Source of the DNA: an uncultured bacterium
GTDB taxonomy: Bacteria > Elusimicrobiota > Elusimicrobia > Elusimicrobiales > Elusimicrobiaceae
Assembly: GCA_949298795.1 (NCBI GenBank)
Contig: CASFXV010000013.1
Coordinates: 1-42,192, forward strand
DNA length: 42,192 nucleotides
Direction: 5' to 3'
Under the pieces are notes generated by a model that searched no databases, was not told the DNA's origin, and saw nothing but the letters and a program-made list of their open reading frames with translations. Both the position numbers and the translations under genes were made by a program. Positions 1 through 7,939 of this stretch are shown here, in pieces. The number at the start of each line of letters is the position of its first letter. Positions within the stretch are counted from its first letter, which is position 1.

Positions 1-31
1 AATGACAGGTAGTGGAAACTACTTAAAGTAG
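1..31 (+). CDS. possible C-terminal end of a gene cut by the window edge
   Basis: An open frame enters from the left edge and stops with TAG at 29-31. Its last residues would be MTGSGNYLK. This is too short to identify. The only support is the stop codon followed about 35 bases later by a hairpin. It could equally be noncoding. Confidence 0.2.
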   Translation, partial: MTGSGNYLK

Positions 32-65
32 TAGCTAGTAGAGTGAGGGCTATGCCCGTATTGTG

Positions 66-95
66 AAAAACCCCCGGCTACGCCGGGGGATATTT
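66..95 (-). terminator. rho-independent terminator of the psd-pssA unit
   Basis: An 8-bp stem of CCCCCGGC (71-78) and GCCGGGGG (82-89) with a 3-base loop. On the minus strand it is followed by TTTTT (70-66). It lies just past the pssA stop at 113. On the plus strand it is followed only by an AT-rich tail, so it mainly serves the minus-strand genes. Confidence 0.85.
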
Positions 96-112
96 ATTTG
101 GTTTGAAATCTT

Positions 113-922
113 TTATTTTTCCGTTTTTATTCCGCGGAAAGCCCTATACAGCAGGGCCAGCAGCCCAAATATAACGTAAGAAGAAAATACAATTAAAATG
201 ACGTCCTGCGGGTAGCGGATTAATAATACCACCAAAAATACCAACAGCAGCAACGTCCATACGCTGAGGCGTTTTTCGCGTTTGGCTTTAAACGCGGCGT
301 AGGGTACGTTAGACACCATCAGCAAAGATAAAATCAGCATGGCAAACCATACAAAATTGTATAAATGCGGCAGGTAATGGGTTACCAGGCGCAGGTTATG
401 CCCGCCCATATTGCCTTCCATAATGCTGTAAGAAATGGCAAAAGAAGCCAGTAGCGCCGCCGGCGCGGGCACCGGCAAGCCGGAAAAATATTTTTTGGAG
501 CCTTCCCCCGCATGGGCCATAGCGTTAAAACGCGCCAGACGCAATACGCCAAAACAAGCATATACGCAGGCAATGGGTGCGCCCCATAAAGGTTGTTCAT
601 GCAGTACAAAAAAGTACATCAGCATAGCCGGGGCGGTGCAGAAAGACACGGCATCGGCTAAAGAGTCCATTTCCACCCCAAAGCTGCTTTCCGTACCCAG
701 TAAACGGGCAATGCGTCCGTCAAACATATCAAAAACGGCGGCTACCAAAATAAGCCAGCCCGCCTGCGCAAAATTGCCTTTTGCGGCTGCCAAGATAGAA
801 AAAAATCCGCACGCCAAATTACCTAAGGTAAATAAAGAAGGGGCCGTGATTGCCCCCGTATGTTTTAGGCGGTCTACCACATTATTTTCTTGTTTTTGTT
901 CAGGCTGCATATCTTCTGCCAT
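113..922 (-). CDS. pssA: CDP-diacylglycerol--serine O-phosphatidyltransferase
   Basis: This integral membrane enzyme condenses CDP-diacylglycerol with serine to give phosphatidylserine, the precursor of phosphatidylethanolamine. The 269-residue product carries the complete CDP-alcohol phosphotransferase signature DG-x2-AR-x8-G-x3-D-x3-D at residues 68-90 (D68, G69, A72, R73, G82, D86, D90), with D65 completing the metal site. About eight hydrophobic segments follow from residue 27 onward. The start is supported by GAGGT about 8 bases upstream. It lies 16 bases after psd, the next enzyme of the same pathway, so the two are surely cotranscribed. The charged N-terminus (residues 1-20) is a little longer than in many family members. 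Function is very likely; the exact alcohol acceptor is inferred from the psd neighbour. Confidence 0.95.
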   Translation of the reverse strand: MAEDMQPEQKQENNVVDRLKHTGAITAPSLFTLGNLACGFFSILAAAKGNFAQAGWLILVAAVFDMFDGRIARLLGTESSFGVEMDSLADAVSFCTAPAMLMYFFVLHEQPLWGAPIACVYACFGVLRLARFNAMAHAGEGSKKYFSGLPVPAPAALLASFAISYSIMEGNMGGHNLRLVTHYLPHLYNFVWFAMLILSLLMVSNVPYAAFKAKREKRLSVWTLLLLVFLVVLLIRYPQDVILIVFSSYVIFGLLALLYRAFRGIKTEK

Positions 923-938
923 AGTTTAAACCTCGCGC

Positions 939-1604
939 TTATTTCCAAAGGGCAAGCACGGTTAACCCGCCTTGTACTTTTTGCCCTTCTTTTACCATAA
1001 CCCGCACGGAGTTTTTAGGTAAGTATACCGCCACTTGGGAGCCAAAGCGCACCAGCCCCAGGTGTTCCCCTATTTTAATATCCTGCCCGGGTTTTACCCA
1101 GCACTCAATGCGGCGGGCAATGGCGCCGGTAATTTGTTCCACATGGGCGAATTTATCGCTGTTAGGACGGAAAATTTGAATTAAATTGCGTTCGTTTTTA
1201 ACGGCATCGGGATTATTGGCAAAAAGGAAAGTGCCTTTGTTGTAAAAAATATCACCCACTTTGCCGTTAATGGTGGAATATTGCACGTGCACGTCAAAAA
1301 TAGAAAGGAAAATGCGGATAACGACGGAGTTTGGGTCCTCTTCCGTTTGAATGCTTAAAACGGTGCCGTCCGCCGGGGAGGCTATTTCATCTTCCGTAAA
1401 AGAAACGTTTCTTTTGGGATCCCGAAAGAAAAACGCGCAAAAAACGGCCAGCAACGCGCATAAGAAACCCAATGCGCGCAGATTAATCAAAGCAAAAATA
1501 CAAGCTACTAATGCCAATACGGCAAAGAATTTGAGCCCCATTGGCAGTACGGTAAAAACCCAACCAAAACATTTGGCAAACGTTCTGTTAATGTCTTCCA
1601 ACAT
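939..1604 (-). CDS. psd: phosphatidylserine decarboxylase proenzyme
   Basis: Converts phosphatidylserine to phosphatidylethanolamine using a pyruvoyl group made by self-cleavage. The 221-residue protein is of the short type. An N-terminal hydrophobic region (about residues 17-60) is followed by FFRDPKR at 59-65, the P-A-D-G motif at 77-80, the F-D-V-H motif with H106, and the Gly188-Ser189 cleavage site inside RFGSQ, where the short beta and alpha chains would separate and Ser becomes pyruvoyl. Key residues D79, H106 and S189 are all present, so it should be active. A GAGGTG Shine-Dalgarno lies 5 bases before ATG. It sits 33 bases after tRNA-Leu and 16 bases before pssA, so the tRNA promoter may also drive this phospholipid operon. 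Confidence 0.95.
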   Translation of the reverse strand: MLEDINRTFAKCFGWVFTVLPMGLKFFAVLALVACIFALINLRALGFLCALLAVFCAFFFRDPKRNVSFTEDEIASPADGTVLSIQTEEDPNSVVIRIFLSIFDVHVQYSTINGKVGDIFYNKGTFLFANNPDAVKNERNLIQIFRPNSDKFAHVEQITGAIARRIECWVKPGQDIKIGEHLGLVRFGSQVAVYLPKNSVRVMVKEGQKVQGGLTVLALWK

Positions 1605-1636
1605 GGCTCACCTCAAAGGAAGAGTAATAAAAAGAG

Positions 1637-1719
1637 TGGGCAGGGGGGGACTTGAACCCCCACGGCCTTGCGGCCAACAGATTTTAAGTCTGTCGCGTCT
1701 GCCATTCCGCCACCAGCCC
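1637..1719 (-). tRNA. tRNA-Leu (anticodon UAA)
   Basis: The minus strand folds as a class II tRNA: acceptor GGGCTGG at the 5' end (1719-1713), anticodon stem ACAGA/TCTGT enclosing loop CTTAAAA (anticodon UAA), a long variable arm GGCC-GCAA-GGCC, and a T arm of five G-C pairs around TTCAAGT. The discriminator base is A (1637). CCA is not encoded. Pair 5-68 of the acceptor is a U-U mismatch; all others pair. It is followed directly by psd on the same strand. Confidence 0.96.
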
Positions 1720-1732
1720 TTAACTGTTTATT

Positions 1733-1741
1733 ATTTTAACA
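1733..1741 (-). promoter_or_regulatory. extended -10 promoter for tRNA-Leu/psd/pssA
   Basis: The 9-mer TGTTAAAAT lies 13 bases before the first base of tRNA-Leu. The same 9-mer precedes four other units in this window. No good -35 is seen at the right distance, as expected for TGn-extended -10 promoters. Confidence 0.6.
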
Positions 1742-1773
1742 AAAAAAGAAGGTCTTGTGCATTTTTTTATGGA

Positions 1774-2187
1774 TTATTTATCAAAACGCTTAAAAGAACG
1801 GTAAAATTTTTGGCAAAACAAGGTTTTTACCCCTTCTTTTTTTAGGGCGTTTTGCAGTTCCCGGTCGTCCGTCACGGCAATAACGCGTTTGCCGCTTGCG
1901 TGCAAGAAGCAGGCTTTTTCGTAAATAATTTGGTCAGCGGTGTTTTGTTCAGAAAATTCAATATGCACGCCGGCGCGGTACAGGGGGCCCACGGGGCGGA
2001 AAGAACCGTCAAAAATGATGTTGTACTCGTGCATGGCGTATTGTTCCAGGCAGGACATGTCTTCCAAAAAATCAATAAAATCGGCGGTTACTTCCTCTTC
2101 CGTGCGGGAAAACTCGTATAAAAAACTTCTTACCATATTTAAACCGTCAATTAAATACAGGGTGGGTTTGGTGGTGGTATACATCAT
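1774..2187 (-). CDS. YacP-like NYN domain ribonuclease
   Basis: A 137-residue single-domain protein. The N-terminal YLIDGLNMVR segment is the typical first acidic motif of NYN/PIN-like nucleases. The later ITDDREL-type segment (AVTDDRELQNAL) is the second acidic motif, and the C-terminal strand before the tail fits the YacP (Rae1-like) branch. Rae1 of Bacillus cuts mRNA on the ribosome; other YacP-like proteins are uncharacterised RNA-binding nucleases. An in-frame extension to 2436 exists but would overlap the tmRNA on the other strand. I therefore choose the ATG at 2187 (an ATG-ATG pair at 2187 and 2184), which has GGAAAGG upstream. It is divergent from ssrA, which is interesting because both would act on translating ribosomes, although this may be chance. 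Confidence 0.8.
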   Translation of the reverse strand: MMYTTTKPTLYLIDGLNMVRSFLYEFSRTEEEVTADFIDFLEDMSCLEQYAMHEYNIIFDGSFRPVGPLYRAGVHIEFSEQNTADQIIYEKACFLHASGKRVIAVTDDRELQNALKKEGVKTLFCQKFYRSFKRFDK

Positions 2188-2213
2188 GCTGTTATTGCCT
2201 TTCCAACGAAAAA

Positions 2214-2241
2214 TTGTTATAAGAAAATGATACAATATAAT
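2214..2241 (+). promoter_or_regulatory. promoter of ssrA
   Basis: TTGTTA (2214-2219), 16-base spacer, TATAAT (2236-2241). Transcription would start near 2248 and give a 5' leader of about 38 bases, removed by RNase P to yield the mature tmRNA. Confidence 0.65.
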
Positions 2242-2285
2242 ACCGTTTTTTGCAGGTAAGGGTTCTCTGAAAATTTCCGTTTTAC

Positions 2286-2629
2286 GGGGGTGTAATAGAT
2301 TCGACGGGTATCTGTTGCCGCCTGGGAGCAAGTGCCGGTTGGCCAGGCCGGCTAAAATAGGGCCAAAAAAATAACTAACAACAGCAATGTTGCTTGGGCT
2401 AACGCTTAGTCCCACCGTGCTCTTGGCGCTTTTCACACGCTAAGAGGCCACGGTCATCATGTGAAATGCCGCACGGGCGGCGTGTTTCGTCTTCCCGTGC
2501 GTAAGACAAACGGAACAAACCATATTCTTGCCGCTCTGCGCTTAGGGTATGGTTCAACAAGCAGAGCTAAACTTGTAGCGCCTTGGCGGGGAAGATGTTC
2601 GGACGGGGGTGCGAATCCCCCCACCTCCA
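2286..2629 (+). ncRNA. ssrA: transfer-messenger RNA (one-piece tmRNA)
   Basis: Rescues stalled ribosomes and tags the nascent protein for proteolysis. The 5' end GGGGGTG (2286-2292) pairs with CACCTCC (2622-2628) to form the acceptor. The 5' region holds the conserved TGTAATAGATTCGACGGG-type block, and the T arm near the 3' end has five G-C pairs around TGCGAAT, where TTCGAAT is usual. The only open reading frame after the 5' domain starts with GCC at 2362 and stops with TAG at 2407-2409. It encodes AKKITNNSNVAWANA, so the tag would be that peptide after the charged alanine. CCA is not encoded (A2629 is followed by CT). The gene is one-piece, with pseudoknot regions between 2410 and 2580. Confidence 0.96.
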
Positions 2630-2676
2630 CTTTTTTATTGTTCTACGCGGAAATGACTATATTTTAAGGAGATTTT

Positions 2677-4086
2677 ATGGCAACTGACATCAAGTTTGGT
2701 ACGGACGGCTGGAGAGGAATTATCGCCTGGGATTTTACTTTTGCCAATGTGCGCCGCATGGCGCAGGCACTTGCCGATTTTATTAATGAAAACGCCCCCG
2801 CGGAAGAGGAGGGAAAAACCTCTAAAATTTTTGTAGGGTATGACCGGCGTTTTATGTCGGACATGTTTGCCGATACCATCGCTTCCATATTTCGTTCCAA
2901 TAAAATAGACGTTATTCTGGCGGACCGGCCTGTCAGCACCCCGGTAGCCAGCTGCTTAACGCTTTCTAAATTTTGGCTGGCGGTGATGGTTACGGCCAGC
3001 CACAACCCGGCCAATTACAACGGCATAAAAATTAAGCTGGCCGGAGGCTCCGCCCCGGTGCGCGTTACCAAAGAGGTGGAACAACTGCTGGACCAAAATA
3101 CCATTTTGTCTTTATATGGGCAAAAAGCGGAACGCAAAGATTTAACGGACGTATACCTTAAATATATTTCTTCCCGCGTGAATATGAAAAAAATCAAAGC
3201 CATGAAAGGCAAAATTGTGATGGATTACATGTATGGCGCGGCGTCCGGCTATATGGAACAATTATTGCCTCAAGCGCGGGTGATTTCTATGCGGGCCCGG
3301 CATGACCCCACTTTTAACGGTATTCAACCCGAACCGGTGGAAAAGAACTTGGCCGATTTGAAGAAAGAAGTGGTGGCCAAAAAGGCCGTATTGGGCGTAG
3401 CTTTTGACGGGGACGGGGACCGCGTGGCTTTAGTGGATGAAAAAGGCGCCTATCTTACCCCCTGTGTGTTGGCGGCGGTGCTTTTGGATTATTTGATAAA
3501 GAATAAAAAACTGAAAGGGAAAGTGGTGGAAACTTTCTCTATGGGATATTTGTTAAAACGTATTGCCCGCAAGTATGATATGTTGTTTGAAGAAGTGGGT
3601 ATTGGTTTTAAAAATGTGGCGGAACGCATGTTTTTGGATGATGTCGCCTTTGGGGTGGAAGAATCCGGCGGCTATGCGTGGAAAGGCAGCGTGCCGGACC
3701 GGGACGGCCTTTTGGTGGCGCTTACGTTTTTAGAAATTATGGCGGTAACGGGCAAAAAAGCCAGCCAGCTGTGTGAGGAAGTGGCCAAAGAATACGGTTC
3801 TTCCGTCTATTTGCGCAAGGACTTTCCTATCACCAAACCCATGGACAAAGCGGCCGTGGTGGAAAAAATGCGCAAAAAATTGCCCAAAAAAGTAAACGGC
3901 CATAAAATTGCCGAGCTGTACACGGCAGACGGTTTGAAAATTATCTTGGATAATGACGAGTGGGTGTTAATCCGCCCTTCCGGTACGGAGCCTTTGCTGC
4001 GCGTGTATGCGGAAGCGGCTGTTAAGAAAGATACCCAGGCGTTATTGGATTTTGGGGCTAAGATCGTAGGCCCGTATTTAAAGTAG
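2677..4086 (+). CDS. phosphoglucomutase/phosphomannomutase family protein
   Basis: Interconverts hexose 1- and 6-phosphates in the cytoplasm. The 469-residue protein has all four domains of the alpha-D-phosphohexomutase family: FGTDGWRG at residues 7-14; the catalytic serine loop TASHNP with S108 at 106-111; the Mg-binding loop DGDGDR at 244-249; and the phosphate-binding RPSGTEP near 433-439. A strong SD (AAGGAG) lies 6 bases before ATG. The GlmM-type serine loop has a somewhat different context, so a phosphoglucomutase or phosphomannomutase role is more likely, but the substrate cannot be settled by reading. It follows tmRNA and is followed after 15 bases by a response regulator, probably in one transcript ending at 4523. 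Confidence 0.9.
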   Translation: MATDIKFGTDGWRGIIAWDFTFANVRRMAQALADFINENAPAEEEGKTSKIFVGYDRRFMSDMFADTIASIFRSNKIDVILADRPVSTPVASCLTLSKFWLAVMVTASHNPANYNGIKIKLAGGSAPVRVTKEVEQLLDQNTILSLYGQKAERKDLTDVYLKYISSRVNMKKIKAMKGKIVMDYMYGAASGYMEQLLPQARVISMRARHDPTFNGIQPEPVEKNLADLKKEVVAKKAVLGVAFDGDGDRVALVDEKGAYLTPCVLAAVLLDYLIKNKKLKGKVVETFSMGYLLKRIARKYDMLFEEVGIGFKNVAERMFLDDVAFGVEESGGYAWKGSVPDRDGLLVALTFLEIMAVTGKKASQLCEEVAKEYGSSVYLRKDFPITKPMDKAAVVEKMRKKLPKKVNGHKIAELYTADGLKIILDNDEWVLIRPSGTEPLLRVYAEAAVKKDTQALLDFGAKIVGPYLK

Positions 4087-4101
4087 AGGGTTTGTGTTTG
4101 T

Positions 4102-4473
4102 ATGTTTAAAATAGCGTTGGTGGATGATTCCGTTATATTACGCTCTGCAATACGCAATGTATTGGAATCGTCCGGTTTTGAAGTAGTATTTGAGGCGGGC
4201 GGCTCGGCCGAGTTATTTTCAAAAATAAACGGCAGCGGGGTGGGGCTTGTTCTGCTGGATATTTTCTTTCCTACGGAAAACGGTTTGGATATTTTGGCTA
4301 AACTGAAAAAACATTTGCCTGCCGTGAAAGTATTAATGGTCACCGGCTTGCGGCAGGATACCATTGTGGCCGAAGCCCAGCGTTTGGGGGCGGACGGCAT
4401 CTTATTTAAACCGTTTGATACGGACGAACTGCTTTCTTCCATTCACCGCTTGCTGCCGCAGCAGGGGAAGTAA
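4102..4473 (+). CDS. single-domain response regulator (CheY-like receiver)
   Basis: A 123-residue receiver domain with no output domain. The acidic pair D8/D9, phosphoacceptor D53 (in LLDIFFP), T81 and K103 (in FKPF) are all in place, so it should be phosphorylated by a histidine kinase. No kinase is encoded nearby. Start: ATG at 4102 with GAGGG about 12 bases upstream, a rather long spacing. It sits 15 bases after the phosphohexomutase and before a shared terminator. Stand-alone receivers often act in chemotaxis, motility or phosphorelays. A link to the type IV pilus machinery (pilT at 36773) is possible but not shown. Confidence 0.88.
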   Translation: MFKIALVDDSVILRSAIRNVLESSGFEVVFEAGGSAELFSKINGSGVGLVLLDIFFPTENGLDILAKLKKHLPAVKVLMVTGLRQDTIVAEAQRLGADGILFKPFDTDELLSSIHRLLPQQGK

Positions 4474-4489
4474 CTTTGATTGTATACAT

Positions 4490-4523
4490 AAAAACCCCGG
4501 GGTGTTTAAGCCCCGGGGTTTTT
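4490..4523. terminator. bidirectional terminator between convergent genes
   Basis: AAAACCCCGGGG (4491-4502), loop TGTTTAAG, then CCCCGGGGTTTTT (4511-4523). The arms carry A-runs and T-runs on both sides, so it can stop both the response regulator transcript and the lptF-lptG transcript. Confidence 0.9.
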
Positions 4524-4536
4524 GTTTAGGATAAAG

Positions 4537-5622
4537 TTACAATTTCATCCACTTAAATTCAAAGAATACAACTACAGAGAAAAACAATACCGGCCCCCAG
4601 CCGGCTAAAAACGGGTTTAAATAACCGTTTTGCCCGATGGACGTACCCATAGAAATCAGCCACCAAAACACAAAGGCAATAACCAAGGAAGCCAAAATAT
4701 TTAAAATTTTGCTTTTTCTTCGCACGCTAATGGCAAACGGCATTCCTAATAAACACATCACCAGCGTTACAAACGGGGTAGCCAGTTTGGACTGGCGGGC
4801 CGTTTCCGCCTCATAAGAGGCTAAGCCGCTTTGTTTAAAAAAGCGGATGCGTTTATTTAAATCCCGTATGCTTAGCAGTTTGCTGTCTACCCGGTTGACG
4901 GACATGTCCTGGGGGGCGGTGGATAAAGGCGCGGTGGCGGTGGAGAAAGTTTCCTCTTTGGTGTCCATTTTATCTATGAAGGTGCGGTTTGTTCCGTTTT
5001 TAAAAATCCAGCTTTTTTGTTCCGGGTCCCAAATCATGGAGTCTGCTACGATTTGATTAGAAATATTCCATAAAGAATCATACGTGTCTATGGAAATATC
5101 TTCCATTTTGCCGGCGTTTAAATCTACTGTTTTGGCATACAGCATTTGGCGGGGGGAAATTTTCATTGCCACATTATGTTCCACGTTTATGCTGAAATCC
5201 TGCCGGGGTTTAATGCGGGTATAGTAAATGGTTTCCGCTTTTAAATTAAGAGGAGGAACAATAAATTCCTGCACCAGCATGGTCAGGCCGCTTACAATTA
5301 AAATACAGCCCATAATGGGGATAAATAACTGCTTGGGGGAAAATCCTCCCGCTACGCAGGCCGTCCATTCCCCGTTGGATATCATTTCCGATATTACCGA
5401 TATAGCCGCCAGCAGACACGCTACCGGCATAATGGTTGCCAGCCAGTTGGGGAACATGGCCGCCGAATAGCTTAGCACGGCCCCCAGCGTGGAGTAACCG
5501 TTATTGAGGGTTTTTAACTTCTCAAAGGTATCCCCCAACACTACCAAGGCGGTAAATACCCCCATGGAAAACAAAAACGGCCCCCAAAACTTACGGGCGA
5601 TATAAAAATAAATACGCGGCAT
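4537..5622 (-). CDS. lptG: LPS export ABC transporter permease LptG (YjgP/YjgQ family)
   Basis: A 361-residue inner-membrane permease of the LptB2FG complex, which extracts LPS from the inner membrane and pushes it along the Lpt bridge. The profile is the family's own: three N-terminal transmembrane segments (about residues 10-35, 45-75, 95-120), a periplasmic beta-jellyroll domain (about 130-265), then three more membrane segments to the end. Its start codon overlaps the stop of the upstream permease (TAATG), so the pair is translationally coupled. The F/G assignment rests on gene order and length and could be swapped. No lptB or lptC is in the window. Confidence 0.85.
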   Translation of the reverse strand: MPRIYFYIARKFWGPFLFSMGVFTALVVLGDTFEKLKTLNNGYSTLGAVLSYSAAMFPNWLATIMPVACLLAAISVISEMISNGEWTACVAGGFSPKQLFIPIMGCILIVSGLTMLVQEFIVPPLNLKAETIYYTRIKPRQDFSINVEHNVAMKISPRQMLYAKTVDLNAGKMEDISIDTYDSLWNISNQIVADSMIWDPEQKSWIFKNGTNRTFIDKMDTKEETFSTATAPLSTAPQDMSVNRVDSKLLSIRDLNKRIRFFKQSGLASYEAETARQSKLATPFVTLVMCLLGMPFAISVRRKSKILNILASLVIAFVFWWLISMGTSIGQNGYLNPFLAGWGPVLFFSVVVFFEFKWMKL

Positions 5623-6716
5623 TAGATGTTAAGCCTCTTTTTCCATAAATATTTCGCAACAGCCGCGCCCACAAAATACGGCAGACACGGGGATATGTAA
5701 GATAAGGCCGCATATTTTTTACCAATGCTAAGCCCCAGCGTCATTAATAAATAAAATGAGAAAATGATGACAATACTAAACAACATCCCCCAGCCTTTGT
5801 TGGAGCGTTTCCCCAGCGAAAACCCCAACGGACAGCTGACCAGCAACATTAAAATGGGGGAAAGAGCCAACACGTTGCGCACGCTGATTTCCGTGCGAAA
5901 TTCATTCAACGTTTCTTCCGGCAAGGATTCAGAACGTATGCGGCGAATGAGCTTCGTGGTGGTTTGTTCGGAAACCCTTTGTCTGCGCTGGTCTGCTTTG
6001 GTAAGGGCGATGCTCATGGTGTAATTATCAAAATTGGCGGCGATGATGGAAGTAGGGTCTTTGGCGTCTATACGCTGCATTTGTCCGTCTTGTAATTGCA
6101 GGCCGATGGCCGTGTCGGTTAAAATGATTTTTCCTCTGGAGGCGTTTACTTTGGTGCTTAGGGCTTTGTTGTCTGCTTTATTAATTAAATGGATTTGGCG
6201 GGCTTCTTCTGTTTTTTCGTCTATTTCTTCCAAATACAAGTCCCATTCTCCCAGGTCTATAAACATTTTGGGTTCCAAGGTTACTTTGGTAATTTTGTTG
6301 TAGGCTTCGTTGCGCAAGTCTAAAAATTGCCTATAACTGCGCGGGGCTCCCCAGTTGCCCACCAGCAGCAAAATGACGGATAACCCCACTGCGCAAGCCA
6401 TAAGGGGGCGTATAATTTCCCGGAAAGAAAACCCGGCCGCCCGCAAGGCAATCAGTTCTCCCTGTTCGCTCATGCTGGTAAGCGTAAGCAAAACAGCTAT
6501 TTGAAAGGCCATCGGCGCGCTTAAAGAGAGAATGGTGGGCAAAATATTTAATAACGAAGATATAATCCATCCCAAATCCGTTCCGTATGCCATGGCCATA
6601 TTTACCACGCGGATAAAATAATTCATAAAGATTACCAGCGTTAAAATGCTTACCACGGACAAAAAAAACGTGATTAAAGTTTTTGCGATATATCTTGAAA
6701 AAATACCAATGCGCAT
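5622..6716 (-). CDS. lptF: LPS export ABC transporter permease LptF (YjgP/YjgQ family)
   Basis: The 364-residue partner permease of LptG with the same layout: membrane segments at the N-terminus (about residues 12-40, 50-80, 100-125), a periplasmic jellyroll domain and three C-terminal membrane segments. The N-terminal MRIGIFSRYIAKTLITFF is the typical amphipathic entry of YjgP/YjgQ proteins. There is no Shine-Dalgarno. Instead TGTTAAAAT ends 7 bases before ATG, so the mRNA may be leaderless. First gene of a two-gene unit ending at the terminator near 4490, divergent from the protease genes. Confidence 0.88.
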   Translation of the reverse strand: MRIGIFSRYIAKTLITFFLSVVSILTLVIFMNYFIRVVNMAMAYGTDLGWIISSLLNILPTILSLSAPMAFQIAVLLTLTSMSEQGELIALRAAGFSFREIIRPLMACAVGLSVILLLVGNWGAPRSYRQFLDLRNEAYNKITKVTLEPKMFIDLGEWDLYLEEIDEKTEEARQIHLINKADNKALSTKVNASRGKIILTDTAIGLQLQDGQMQRIDAKDPTSIIAANFDNYTMSIALTKADQRRQRVSEQTTTKLIRRIRSESLPEETLNEFRTEISVRNVLALSPILMLLVSCPLGFSLGKRSNKGWGMLFSIVIIFSFYLLMTLGLSIGKKYAALSYISPCLPYFVGAAVAKYLWKKRLNI

Positions 6717-6723
6717 ATTATTT

Positions 6724-6732
6724 ATTTTAACA
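6724..6732 (-). promoter_or_regulatory. extended -10 promoter of lptF, leaderless geometry
   Basis: TGTTAAAAT on the minus strand; its TAAAAT box ends 7 bases before the lptF ATG at 6716. The expected transcription start coincides with the start codon. Confidence 0.6.
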
Positions 6733-6832
6733 AATTATCGCGCGCGTTCGTGAGATATAGGCCTTATGGGGCCTGGACAAATAGGTCCAAAGACTCTTTT
6801 TTCATCTATTTCAGCGTAGTAAACTGTATAAT

Positions 6833-7930
6833 ATGAAAACTTCTTCTTATGGTATACGTGTTTTTATTCTTGCTTTTTGGGGTCTGGCTGTTTTGGGGCC
6901 CGGCCTGCAGGCCCAGCGTTTGCCGCAGCAAACGTTTAAACAGTTAACCAAAAAAGTGGCCCAAGAAACCAAAAAAGCGGTGCGCGCCGCCGTTGGGCGC
7001 GCCCAAGCCGCCGTACATAGTGCTAAAATATCTAAACAGTTGGCGTCTGGCGCTTATGACGCGCAGCTGGTAAAAAATAATATTGGAAGTGCCGTATTTT
7101 TTATGTATACGCCTTTGGCGCAAAGCAGCGGCTTTTTCTTGGAGGAATATTATTTAGGGGAACGTTTTGTGTGGGCGGTTATTCCCGCGCATGCGGTAGG
7201 AAATAAATTTGCACTGTTTTCGGCGGAATATATGGGGTTGGACGGAGAAATCCACCGCCAAACCTTGCGGGTGGTTTCCTATGGCAGCAGCGGATATCAA
7301 AATTATGATTTTGCCTTAGCTCCTGTACCGCCGGATATGCAAAAGGAAGTGTTTGCCTTGCGCTTGGCGCAGGAAAGCCCCCAAAAAGGGGATAAAGTAT
7401 CCTCTTTTGGCTTTTATGCGTTAGATGAAGAAGCCGAATTTGCCGGCCCTCCTAAAGAAAATACGGGGCGGGTGATACTGTCTGTAGATAACAGCCGTTT
7501 GACTACTTCCTATCCTTTTGAAAATCAAAATCCCGCCGGCGCGTGCGGCGGACCTTTGTTAAATGAAAAAGGAGAGGTGGTAGGCATACACAGCGGCAGC
7601 CGGGGCAGCTGCAGTTTTGCAGTGGAAGCCACTGGCCCCGTGCGGGAAATGCTGTCCGATGTTCATGGGGACAGGGTTCTTCGGCGTTCTGTTATGTGGA
7701 ACGGAAAATTAATTACCCGTTTGGCTTCCTCCCAGCGTATCAGCCGGATAGTAATTAAGCGGGACGGACAAATAATAGACCACATGTTATTAACCAGAAG
7801 GGAAACTCCTTTTGACTACAGTGCTTTAGAACAGCTGTTTCCCCAAGCCTGCAAAGGGGACATCATATACCTTGCGTTAAAGGACCAGCGTGCAAAAGAA
7901 ATAAAAATTTTGGAATTTGTTGTGAAGTAA
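6833..7930 (+). CDS. secreted chymotrypsin-fold cysteine protease, paralog 1
   Basis: A 365-residue protein with a signal peptide (residues 1-28, ending LQAQ), a basic Lys/Ala/Gln-rich helical stretch (30-75), a trypsin-like double-barrel domain (about 80-275) and a small C-terminal domain (285-365). The triad can be read as H120 in PAHAVG, D159 in NYDFAL, and residue 238 in GACGGP, where trypsins have Ser in GDSGGP. The nucleophile is therefore Cys, as in viral 3C-like proteases. GIHSGS at 252-257 places a histidine as in the S1 pocket of 3C and V8-type enzymes, suggesting Glu/Gln preference (inference). No SD precedes the ATG: TATAAT abuts it at 6827-6832. First of three tandem paralogs, 9 bases from the next. 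Confidence 0.8.
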   Translation: MKTSSYGIRVFILAFWGLAVLGPGLQAQRLPQQTFKQLTKKVAQETKKAVRAAVGRAQAAVHSAKISKQLASGAYDAQLVKNNIGSAVFFMYTPLAQSSGFFLEEYYLGERFVWAVIPAHAVGNKFALFSAEYMGLDGEIHRQTLRVVSYGSSGYQNYDFALAPVPPDMQKEVFALRLAQESPQKGDKVSSFGFYALDEEAEFAGPPKENTGRVILSVDNSRLTTSYPFENQNPAGACGGPLLNEKGEVVGIHSGSRGSCSFAVEATGPVREMLSDVHGDRVLRRSVMWNGKLITRLASSQRISRIVIKRDGQIIDHMLLTRRETPFDYSALEQLFPQACKGDIIYLALKDQRAKEIKILEFVVK

Positions 7931-7939
7931 GGAGAAGAT

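Noticed and set aside
435..929. 164-residue plus-strand frame opposite pssA
   Set aside because: Antisense shadow of a clearly real gene, without SD or family motifs.
2188..2436. N-terminal extension of the NYN protein across the tmRNA
   Set aside because: The extension is antisense to ssrA and has no NYN similarity; ATG 2187 with a GGAAAGG sequence is a better start.
6827..6832. TATAAT touching the ATG of protease paralog 1 as its promoter
   Set aside because: Transcription would start inside the gene; TAAACT 7 bases before ATG is an alternative, but neither is convincing, so no promoter was called.
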